From: Spirochaetales bacterium
GTDB lineage: Bacteria > Spirochaetota > Spirochaetia > DSM-27196 > PWMO01
DNA length: 11,608 nucleotides
Assembly (NCBI GenBank): GCA_007130025.1
Contig: SLTF01000321.1
Location: 1 to 11,608, forward strand
Reading direction: 5' to 3'
Positions 1 to 5,367 of the stretch are shown here, in pieces. How positions within the stretch are numbered: position 1 is the stretch's first letter; each line of letters starts with the position of its first letter. The position numbers and the translations under genes are program-made. The notes under the pieces were generated by a model. The model worked only from the letters and a program-made list of their open reading frames with translations, ran no database searches and was not told where the DNA came from.

Positions 1-1
1 G

Positions 2-64
2 CCCGACGCACCACGGGATTCGCCCCTTGCGTTCCACTCCGGCTGGGAACGGATCGAACACTGA
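2..64 (+). CDS. possible 3' end of an upstream gene (partial)
   Basis: A frame open from the left edge runs for 20 codons to a TGA at 62-64 and would end in a tail rich in charged and aromatic residues (Trp-Glu-Arg-Ile-Glu-His). It is followed after 22 bases by the ribosome binding site and start codon of the stub at 87. That spacing is typical inside an operon, which is the main argument for it being real. A second frame is also open from base 1 to 90, so the choice is weak. No family can be recognised from so few residues. Confidence 0.3.
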   Translation, partial: PDAPRDSPLAFHSGWERIEH

Positions 65-76
65 GGCACGAGCCAA

Positions 77-112
77 AGGAGCATCCATGAGCGCCAACAC
101 CCCAAGGTCCCG
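77..112 (+). repeat. 36-bp direct repeat, left copy
   Basis: This stretch is repeated at 1429-1464 with a single mismatch (G at 106, C at 1458). It contains an AGGAG ribosome binding site, an ATG at 87-89 and the next codons of the methyltransferase gene at 1439. The similarity stops abruptly on both sides. The two copies flank the ATPase gene. Confidence 0.95.
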
Positions 113-179
113 ATTGAACGCAGAATATTCAAGAATAGAGCGTTCAGGAACGCGAGAATTGGTTGTTTCTTGCGTTTAA
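87..179 (+). pseudogene. 5' stub of a methyltransferase gene
   Basis: The frame starts with the same first six residues as the methyltransferase at 1439 (Met-Ser-Ala-Asn-Thr-Pro), preceded by the same ribosome binding site. After about nine codons it departs into unrelated sequence and stops at TAA 177-179, giving 30 codons. It is best read as the broken 5' end of a methyltransferase gene: either the same gene interrupted by the ATPase block, or a lost tandem paralogue. It may still be translated as a short leader peptide ending 37 bases before the ATPase start. No function is claimed. Confidence 0.6.
126..153. promoter_or_regulatory. two adjacent TTC-N2-GAA dyads
   Basis: Two perfect inverted repeats lie upstream of the ATPase gene: TATTC-AA-GAATA at 126-137 and GCGTTC-AG-GAACGC at 140-153. 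They share a TTC-N2-GAA core and their centres are 15 bp apart. Paired dyads upstream of a gene suggest a protein-binding site, but the binding protein is unknown. They could also be a structural remnant of the recombination that placed the ATPase block here. Confidence 0.35.
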
Positions 180-181
180 CA

Positions 182-210
182 TTGCGGAGCAACCGGAATG
201 GGGATATACT
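182..210 (+). promoter_or_regulatory. candidate promoter of the ATPase gene
   Basis: TTGCGG at 182-187, a 17-bp spacer, and TATACT at 205-210 form a good sigma-70-type promoter. Transcription would start near 217, which is the A of the proposed ATG, so the message would be leaderless. Confidence 0.45.
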
Positions 211-216
211 TCACGA

Positions 217-1341
217 ATGATCGACCGAGCTATCGAAGCGGGGTTTTCCGCCGCCTTTTTCCAGCAGAAAGTTCTCGTCCTCTATGGGCCCCGCCAGACC
301 GGGAAGACGACCTTGGTTCGGAAGGTTGTCGAGCAGAAAGGACACCCGTACCTTTGGTTAAGCGGAGACGAGGCGGATGTCCGGCATATGCTTACCGATA
401 CTAATCGGACAACCCTGGCTGGACTATTCGGGCGGTACCGGACCGTTGTCATTGACGAGGCACAGCGCATCCGGAACATCGGATTGACGCTCAAGATTGC
501 GGTTGACTTCTTTCCTGACGTTCAGGTTGTTGCCACCGGCTCCTCGTCGTTCGAACTGGCGAACGAGATCAACGAACCGTTGACCGGCAGAAAGAAGCAG
601 TTCGTTCTCTTCCCCATCTCGTTCGGGGAGATGGTCTCCCGGGATTCTCTGCTCGAAGAAAAACGGCGCATCGAACAGCGGCTTCGGTTTGGCTCCTATC
701 CCGAGATCGTCTCCTCTCCTGGGAGCGAGATCGAGCTTCTTCAGGAGCTGGCGGAAAGCTATCTGTACAAGGACGTTCTTTCCCTTGATCGAATCCGGAA
801 GCCGGAGCTTCTGCGAAAACTCCTGACAGCGCTGGCGCTTCAGGTTGGCAGTGAAGTCAAGTACGCAGAATTGGCCCAGCTTCTGGGTGTCGATAACGAA
901 ACGATCGAGCGGTACATCGATCTTCTCGAAAAAACGTTCATCGTGTTTCGTCTTCCATCCTTGAACCGAAACATGCGAAATGAGATCAAGAAGGGCCGTA
1001 AGATCTACTTCCTGGACACAGGCGTCCGAAATCACGTCATCAACAACTTCAACCCAATGGATCTACGCACGGATGCCGGTGCGCTATGGGAGAACTGGCT
1101 CATCGTCGAGCGAATGAAGAAGCTCCACTACTCGGGAGTACGAGCGAACACCTACTTCTGGCGAACGGTATCCCAGCAGGAAATCGACTATATCGAGGAG
1201 CGTGGGGGTGTCCTGGAAGCGTGGGAGTTCAAATGGACCGCCACGTCGAAACCACGGATTCCCCCATCGTTTCTCTCTGCCTACCCGGATAGCAAAGCGT
1301 CGACGGTGAACCGGGAGTCGGTCGACGCATTTCTGACGTAG
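217..1341 (+). CDS. AAA_14/DUF4143-family ATPase
   Basis: This is a 374-residue protein of the prokaryotic AAA_14 plus DUF4143 family, cytoplasmic ATPases whose cellular role is largely unsettled. The Walker A motif GPRQTGKT is at residues 24-31, Walker B VVIDEAQ at 77-83, and the sensor-like VATGSSS follows near 105-111. The C-terminal half carries the family's helix-turn-helix-like stretch and ends in a nuclease-like core with Asp324, Glu337 and Lys339 (an E-x-K pattern), which DUF4143 proteins share with the PD-(D/E)xK fold. Length is normal for the family. I chose ATG 217 because the family usually begins only about 20 residues before the P-loop. A TTG at 163 in the same frame would add 18 residues and overlaps the stub. 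The gene sits between two copies of a 36-bp repeat and has no partner gene, which fits the patchy, accessory distribution of this family. Confidence 0.88.
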   Translation: MIDRAIEAGFSAAFFQQKVLVLYGPRQTGKTTLVRKVVEQKGHPYLWLSGDEADVRHMLTDTNRTTLAGLFGRYRTVVIDEAQRIRNIGLTLKIAVDFFPDVQVVATGSSSFELANEINEPLTGRKKQFVLFPISFGEMVSRDSLLEEKRRIEQRLRFGSYPEIVSSPGSEIELLQELAESYLYKDVLSLDRIRKPELLRKLLTALALQVGSEVKYAELAQLLGVDNETIERYIDLLEKTFIVFRLPSLNRNMRNEIKKGRKIYFLDTGVRNHVINNFNPMDLRTDAGALWENWLIVERMKKLHYSGVRANTYFWRTVSQQEIDYIEERGGVLEAWEFKWTATSKPRIPPSFLSAYPDSKASTVNRESVDAFLT

Positions 1342-1365
1342 TGGCTCGATCCGGAGCCGCTGTAC

Positions 1366-1394
1366 CTGCACCACCGAGACGTTTCCCGTATACA
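1366..1394 (+). promoter_or_regulatory. candidate promoter of the methyltransferase gene
   Basis: CTGCAC at 1366-1371, 17 bp, then TATACA at 1389-1394. Transcription would start near 1401, giving a leader of about 38 bases that contains the AGGAG site. It resembles the lyxK promoter (TTGCAC-N17-TATACT). It lies inside the block between the two 36-bp repeats, so the methyltransferase would now depend on a promoter brought with that block. Confidence 0.4.
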
Positions 1395-1428
1395 ACTCAC
1401 CGTTCCCGCGTTACGATGACTCTACAAC

Positions 1429-1464
1429 AGGAGCATCCATGAGCGCCAACACCCCAACGTCCCG
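1429..1464 (+). repeat. 36-bp direct repeat, right copy
   Basis: Second copy of the repeat at 77-112 (35 of 36 bases identical). Here it forms the ribosome binding site (AGGAG at 1429-1433), start codon and first codons of the intact methyltransferase gene. Confidence 0.95.
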
Positions 1465-2215
1465 CGACGACCTCTCCCCCGAAGCGGTCTTCTTCCAGGC
1501 CTTCCACGGTATGGGCCGCCTGGGCCCGGGAAGCGAATCGTCCACCCTGCGCGCAGTCGAGATGGTTGGCCGGCGCGATGAGCCGCTTCGCATCCTGGAC
1601 GTTGGCTGCGGCAACGGCGTGCAGACCCTGCTGCTGACCGAGGCGTGGCCCCGTGCCACGGTAACCGCGGTGGATAACTATCAGCCCTTCCTGGAGACCC
1701 TCATGCAGGAAGCAACGCGTCGTGGCTGCGCCGATCGGCTCACCACGGTCTGTTCGTCCATGGACGCTCTGGATTTCCCGGACGGCAGCTTCGACCTGAT
1801 CTGGTCCGAAGGCGCGATCTACAACATCGGGTTTGAGCGCGGCATCCGCGAGTGGAAGCGTCTTCTGGCGCCCGGCGGCGCCCTGGCCTGCAGTGAAGCG
1901 TGCTGGCTGGTAGATGCGGCGTCACCGGATGTGGCCGCGTTCTGGCACGCCGAGTACCCCCAGATCGCCCCGGTCGCGGTGCAGCTGAAGCAGATCGAAG
2001 CCGCCGGTTACCGCCGTCACGATCACTTCATCCTGCCCGCCGCCGACTGGCACGCCTACTACGATCCGTTGCAGACGAACATCACGCGCATGCGCGCGGA
2101 GTACCCTGCACATTCCCCTGCGCGAGACGTCCTCGACACCCTGCAGCACGAGATTAACTTGTTTCGGGCCCACGAGACCGAGTACAGCTACGCGTTTTAC
2201 GCGATGTGGGTGTGA
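1439..2215 (+). CDS. class I SAM-dependent methyltransferase
   Basis: This is a 258-residue cytoplasmic methyltransferase with a Rossmann-like fold. Motif I, ILDVGCGNG (residues 52-60), binds S-adenosylmethionine. The acidic end of the second strand (VTAVDN) follows, then SSMDALDFPDGSFDLIWSEGA, which covers motifs II-III of the UbiE/Methyltransf_11 type, and a KRLLAPGGAL motif. The C-terminal third (ADWHAYYDPLQTNI and after) is a family-specific cap that probably sets the substrate, which cannot be named. The start is firm: AGGAG lies five bases before ATG. The first codons are duplicated at 77-112, so this gene was probably once next to the gene that ends at 64. It converges on the thioesterase gene with only nine bases between stop codons. 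Confidence 0.88.
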   Translation: MSANTPTSRDDLSPEAVFFQAFHGMGRLGPGSESSTLRAVEMVGRRDEPLRILDVGCGNGVQTLLLTEAWPRATVTAVDNYQPFLETLMQEATRRGCADRLTTVCSSMDALDFPDGSFDLIWSEGAIYNIGFERGIREWKRLLAPGGALACSEACWLVDAASPDVAAFWHAEYPQIAPVAVQLKQIEAAGYRRHDHFILPAADWHAYYDPLQTNITRMRAEYPAHSPARDVLDTLQHEINLFRAHETEYSYAFYAMWV

Positions 2216-2224
2216 GGGGGCTGG

Positions 2225-2668
2225 TCACGCCCGCCCCAGCGCCCGGGCCAGCTCCTGGATGTGCCGTTCTTCATCCGTAACGGCTTCCACGCTCAACCCG
2301 TGGGGCTGCGGCCTCCCGTCGGCATCCACGTGCACAAACGAAACGAAGCCGTCCACCACCTGCCTGTCGTCGGCGGTACACAGGACGGCGTGCGCAACCA
2401 GGCTCGTTCGCCCCGCGTGAACCAGCCTACTCGAGAAGCGCACCACATCGCCCCGGTTCACCGGCCTCGAGAAGTGCATGCCGTGGACCTGCACGCAGAC
2501 GATGTTCTCCGGAGGAACCTGGTGCGCAGCCGCCACAAAGGCCGACTCCACAAACCACTCCGCGCTCCGCCCCGCAAAGAGCGTCCCGTGATGGTTCAGA
2601 TCCTCGCTTTTCACCAGCCGATACGTATCAAACGACCGAAATCCCGCCTCGCGATCCAGCTTCCCCAC
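2225..2668 (-). CDS. hotdog-fold acyl-CoA thioesterase
   Basis: This is a 147-residue single-hotdog protein of the YciA/BACH (acyl-CoA hydrolase) type, which hydrolyses acyl-CoA to free acid and CoA in the cytoplasm. The helix motif N-H-H-G-T-L-F-A-G at residues 25-33 matches the family's N-x-x-G-x-x-F-x-G. It is followed by VQVHGMHFSRPVNRGDVV, the central strand region, and by a final strand VDGFVSFVHVDADGRP. I placed the start at the GTG 2668-2666 because an ideal GGAGGAGG lies six bases upstream (2675-2682). An in-frame GTG at 2710 would add 14 residues but has no such site. The catalytic Asp of YciA aligns with Val40; Glu37 or Glu41 may take its place. The substrate chain length cannot be told. 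The gene stands alone between its convergent and divergent neighbours. Confidence 0.85.
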   Translation of the reverse strand: MGKLDREAGFRSFDTYRLVKSEDLNHHGTLFAGRSAEWFVESAFVAAAHQVPPENIVCVQVHGMHFSRPVNRGDVVRFSSRLVHAGRTSLVAHAVLCTADDRQVVDGFVSFVHVDADGRPQPHGLSVEAVTDEERHIQELARALGRA

Positions 2669-2674
2669 AGTGTG

Positions 2675-2682
2675 CCTCCTCC
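2675..2682 (-). promoter_or_regulatory. strong ribosome binding site deciding the thioesterase start
   Basis: On the minus strand this reads GGAGGAGG, six bases before the GTG at 2668. It is nearly a perfect match to the anti-Shine-Dalgarno sequence and decides the GTG start over the longer alternative. Confidence 0.7.
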
Positions 2683-2807
2683 GGTGTGTCTCAGGGCAAG
2701 GGTACCTCACAGCGGCGGGCGAGCGCTACCGCACCTGGTGAGGCGCTCTGGCCCCGATGATCGGTGATAGCGAAAAAAAGCACACACTTTGGAACACTCG
2801 CCCCACG

Positions 2808-2836
2808 TTGCACCGGCACCCGGCATGCCGTATACT
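2808..2836 (+). promoter_or_regulatory. candidate promoter of the lyxK-ulaE operon
   Basis: TTGCAC at 2808-2813, 17 bp, then TATACT at 2831-2836. Transcription would start near 2843, only about two bases before the ATG at 2845. The last ten bases of the spacer (2821-2830, CGGCATGCCG) are a perfect palindrome touching the -10 box, a plausible small operator. Confidence 0.5.
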
Positions 2837-2844
2837 CGGGAGCC

Positions 2845-4350
2845 ATGGCACACTTCATGGGAGTTGATCTCGGCGGCACCGTCGTCAAGGCGTCGGTGTT
2901 TGACCGGGCGGGGCGGGAGTTGGGAAGCTGCGGCAAACGGACGCGGCTCATCAGCACGACGGCAGGGCAGTCTGAGCGCGACGTGGAAGAGACCCGCGCG
3001 CTGACCATGGCGGCGGTTGCCGGAGCGCTGGCCGACGCCGGTGTTACCGGTGGCGACATCGCCGCGGTGGCAACCACCGGGCACGGAAAGGGCGTCTACA
3101 TCCTCCATGAAGACGGCAGCTTTGGGCGCGGCATCATCTCTACCGATACCCGCAGTCTCGCCGTCTCCAACCGGTTGCTCGCCGATCCGCGGTTTGACAC
3201 CGAGGTCTACGCGCGCGTGCTGCAGCCGCTCTGGGCAGCGCATACCGCAACCATCCTGGTCTGGCTCAAGGAAAACCTGCCCGAGGAGTACCGGCGGATC
3301 CATCGGATCCTTCTCGCCAAGGACCTGCTTCGATACTTCCTCACCGGCGCGGCGGCCACTGAAAAAACCGACATCTCCGGCACCGGGTTCTGGAACAACG
3401 TGGAAGGCCGCCTCGATCGCGACGTGCTCGACTTTCTCGGGATCCCCGAGATTGCCGACGCGATCCCCGACGTCTACGACTCCCACGCCGTGGCGGGGAA
3501 GGTGAATGCCGAGGTCGCGCGCGCCACCGGCCTGCGCGAAGGAACCCCCGTGGTCGGCGGCCTCTTCGACGTCAACGCCTGCGCCCTCTCCACCGGCCTG
3601 CAGGCGCCCGACGAGATGACCGCCGTGGTGGGGACCTGGAGCATCAGCGAGTTTGTCACCCGCGACATCTCCGCCCTGCGCGCCGCCTCCGGCCGTTACG
3701 TCATCCAGGCGCACTGCGTGCCGGGTTACTGGATGATCCACGAGGCGAGTCCCACCTCGGCGAGTAACCTCGAGTGGTTCATCGGAGCGATGCTGCCGGA
3801 TGTGCCGGAGGCTGATCGCTTCACCTACTGCAACGCGGTGGTGGAGCGCACGCCCGAGACCCCGGTGACCTTCTTCCCGTATCTCTTTGGTGACGACATG
3901 GGCGCCGGTGCCACCGGTACCCTGTGGGGGCTGCAGGCGGGAACCACCCGAGACCAGATCATCCGCGCGGTCTACGAGGGCGTGGTCTTCCAGCACCTGC
4001 GCCACCTCAACCGGCTGCTCACCGTTGCGCCCCGGCCGCGGCAGGTCCGCTTCGCCGGTGGAGCCACGCGCTCCGGCGTCTGGATGCAACTCTTTGCCGA
4101 CGCCCTCGGCATCCCGGTGAGCGTCTCCCAGGCCACCGAACTCGGCGCCCTGGGAGCGGCCATCTGCGCCGCGGTTGGGGTGGGCGAGTTTGCCTCCTAC
4201 GAGGATGCCATGGCCGCCATGACCTCAACCGGGCGCACCTACACACCCGACCCGGCCCGCACCGAGGTGCTGCAGCGCGCGCAGAAGCGCTTCGATCAGG
4301 CGGTCTCGGCGATGGTGCCGGTCTGGAGGGACCATGTACCGGCTCGCTGA
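2845..4350 (+). CDS. lyxK: L-xylulokinase, FGGY family (LyxK/SgbK type)
   Basis: This is a 501-residue cytoplasmic sugar kinase that should phosphorylate L-xylulose with ATP to L-xylulose 5-phosphate. The N-terminal phosphate-binding loop is GVDLGGT (residues 6-12). The second domain carries VVGGLFDVNACALSTG, with the catalytic base at Asp242. Then come HEASPTSASNLEWF and YEGVVFQHLRHLNRL, stretches I recall as close to E. coli LyxK (498 residues), and the FGGY C-terminal signature around FAGGATRSGVWMQ. The length fits. The start at 2845 matches the family N-terminus; upstream in-frame sequence does not look like kinase. Only a short GGGAG lies two bases ahead of the ATG, and the promoter suggests a near-leaderless message. 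The gene overlaps the epimerase gene by 17 bases, so the two are surely one transcript. Another FGGY substrate such as L-lyxose-derived or related ketoses is possible, but the epimerase next door favours L-xylulose. Confidence 0.87.
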   Translation: MAHFMGVDLGGTVVKASVFDRAGRELGSCGKRTRLISTTAGQSERDVEETRALTMAAVAGALADAGVTGGDIAAVATTGHGKGVYILHEDGSFGRGIISTDTRSLAVSNRLLADPRFDTEVYARVLQPLWAAHTATILVWLKENLPEEYRRIHRILLAKDLLRYFLTGAAATEKTDISGTGFWNNVEGRLDRDVLDFLGIPEIADAIPDVYDSHAVAGKVNAEVARATGLREGTPVVGGLFDVNACALSTGLQAPDEMTAVVGTWSISEFVTRDISALRAASGRYVIQAHCVPGYWMIHEASPTSASNLEWFIGAMLPDVPEADRFTYCNAVVERTPETPVTFFPYLFGDDMGAGATGTLWGLQAGTTRDQIIRAVYEGVVFQHLRHLNRLLTVAPRPRQVRFAGGATRSGVWMQLFADALGIPVSVSQATELGALGAAICAAVGVGEFASYEDAMAAMTSTGRTYTPDPARTEVLQRAQKRFDQAVSAMVPVWRDHVPAR

Positions 4351-5206
4351 TTGTCCCCTCGGCATCTACGAGAAGGCGCTCCCCGCCGGCGAGTGGCCCT
4401 CGCTCTTCGCCCACACCCGGGAGCTTGGCTTCGACTTCCTGGAGATGTCGATCGACGAGTCCGACGAACGACTGGCCCGCCTGAAGTGGAGCCCCGCAGA
4501 GCGCCGCGCCTTCGACCAGGCGCGCCGCGATGCCGGGGTGCGTATCCCCTCGATCTGCCTCAGCGGCAACCGGCGCTTCCCCCTCGGCAGCAAGAACCCT
4601 GAGACCGAAGCCGCGGGGATCGCCCTCATCCGGGACGCCGTGGATTTCGCCGACAATCTCGGAATCCGCATCATCCAGCTCGCCGGGTACGACGTCTACT
4701 ACGAACCCTCCGACGCAGAGACCCGCAGCCGCTTCCTGCACAATCTCAGAACCGTGGTTCGCTCCGCCGAGGCGAAGGGCGTCATGCTCTCGATGGAGAT
4801 CATGGACACCAAACTCATGAGCTCCATCTCCCGCTTCCACTGGTACCGTACGCAGATCCCCTCGCCCTGGTTCTCCGTCTACCCCGATCTGGGCAATCTC
4901 TCCGCCTGGAACGACAACGCCGCCGAGGAGCTCGACCTCGGTCTCTCGTTGGGTCTCGTTGCCGCCGTCCACCTCAAGGACACCGTCGCCGTCAGCTGCG
5001 ACAGCCCCGGCCAGTTCCGCGACGTCCCCTTCGGCAGCGGTTGCGCCGACTTCCCCCGCCTGCTTCGGATCCTGCACGCCCACCACTACGGCGGCCCGTT
5101 CCTGATCGAAATGTGGAACCGCGGCGAGCCCGACACCCGCGCCGTGGCCGACGCAAAGCGCTGGTTTGATGAGATGATCGGCGCCATCGACGCCGAAAAC
5201 CGGTAG
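4334..5206 (+). CDS. ulaE: L-xylulose-5-phosphate 3-epimerase (UlaE/SgbU type)
   Basis: This is a 290-residue TIM-barrel enzyme that should interconvert L-xylulose 5-phosphate and L-ribulose 5-phosphate. The resemblance to E. coli UlaE is strong throughout: PLGIYEKALPAGE near the N-terminus, LGFDFLEMSIDESDERL, QLAGYDVYY, and YPDLGNLSAW. The four metal ligands known for this family are present: Glu155, Asp185, His213 (in AVHLKD) and Glu259 (in LIEMW). The first two sit at the same residue numbers as in E. coli. GGAGGG at 4325-4330, inside the kinase gene, lies three bases before ATG. It is coupled to lyxK. The next step, L-ribulose-5-phosphate 4-epimerase (AraD/UlaF), is not in the window. Codons ending in C are frequent here, more so by eye than in the cluster downstream. 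Confidence 0.92.
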   Translation: MYRLADCPLGIYEKALPAGEWPSLFAHTRELGFDFLEMSIDESDERLARLKWSPAERRAFDQARRDAGVRIPSICLSGNRRFPLGSKNPETEAAGIALIRDAVDFADNLGIRIIQLAGYDVYYEPSDAETRSRFLHNLRTVVRSAEAKGVMLSMEIMDTKLMSSISRFHWYRTQIPSPWFSVYPDLGNLSAWNDNAAEELDLGLSLGLVAAVHLKDTVAVSCDSPGQFRDVPFGSGCADFPRLLRILHAHHYGGPFLIEMWNRGEPDTRAVADAKRWFDEMIGAIDAENR

Positions 5207-5266
5207 GAACCCGCAGTGGGGACCGCTCCGGCGTATGAATTTGTGACCCTTTCAAGAAGATTTTGA

Positions 5267-5295
5267 TTGCGTGCTGAAGCAAACGGTGGTATAGT
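5267..5295 (+). promoter_or_regulatory. candidate promoter of the sugar cluster
   Basis: TTGCGT at 5267-5272, 17 bp, then TATAGT at 5290-5295. Transcription would start near 5302, inside the palindrome at 5293-5322, leaving a leader of about 65 bases. A repressor on that palindrome would block RNA polymerase directly. Confidence 0.6.
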
Positions 5296-5322
5296 TGCTG
5301 TGCACGCGCGTGCACAGCAACT
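5293..5322. promoter_or_regulatory. perfect 30-bp palindromic operator, likely LacI-family
   Basis: All 15 base pairs are symmetric about a central CpG at 5307/5308. The right half reads GCGTGCACAGCAACT from the centre. LacI-family operators are palindromes with a central CpG, usually with GC then A on each side (as in PurR sites), and this one has GCACGC before the centre. It overlaps the last bases of the -10 box and the likely transcription start, the classic repressor position. A LacI-family gene lies in the same cluster at 7641. A read-through transcript could also fold it into a hairpin, but no T-run follows, so a terminator is unlikely. Confidence 0.75.
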
Positions 5323-5367
5323 GGCCGGCACAATGTCCGTGCAACAAATAATCCTTGGGGGGCAGAG

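Larger units (their letters stand above)
5207..5366. other. intergenic control region of the sugar cluster
   Basis: These 160 bases hold no gene. The left half shows no convincing terminator for the lyxK-ulaE operon. The right half contains the promoter, the 30-bp palindrome and a GGGGGG ribosome binding site at 5357-5362, five bases before the next start codon. Confidence 0.6.

Noticed and set aside
163..216. TTG start adding 18 residues to the ATPase
   Set aside because: No ribosome binding site precedes it, it overlaps the stub frame, and the family usually begins close to the P-loop.
1343..1358. GGCTC/GAGCC hairpin after the ATPase stop as a terminator
   Set aside because: The stem is only five base pairs and no T-run follows.
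2220..2240. GCTGG/CCAGC inverted repeat between the convergent genes as a shared terminator
   Set aside because: The stem is short, the loop is 11 bases, it runs into the thioesterase coding end, and T-runs are absent on both sides.
2707..4089. Long open frame on the minus strand opposite lyxK (460 codons)
   Set aside because: It lies against a firmly recognised kinase gene and its translation is low-complexity, rich in Gly, Asp, Val and His, as expected from an antisense reading of GC-rich codons.
5251..5258. TTCAAGAA matching the dyad core at 128-135
   Set aside because: Only eight bases match and there is no second dyad nearby, so chance is enough to explain it.
5293..5322. Palindrome read as a transcription terminator of lyxK-ulaE
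   Set aside because: There is no T-run after it, it overlaps a good promoter, and its central CpG fits an operator better.
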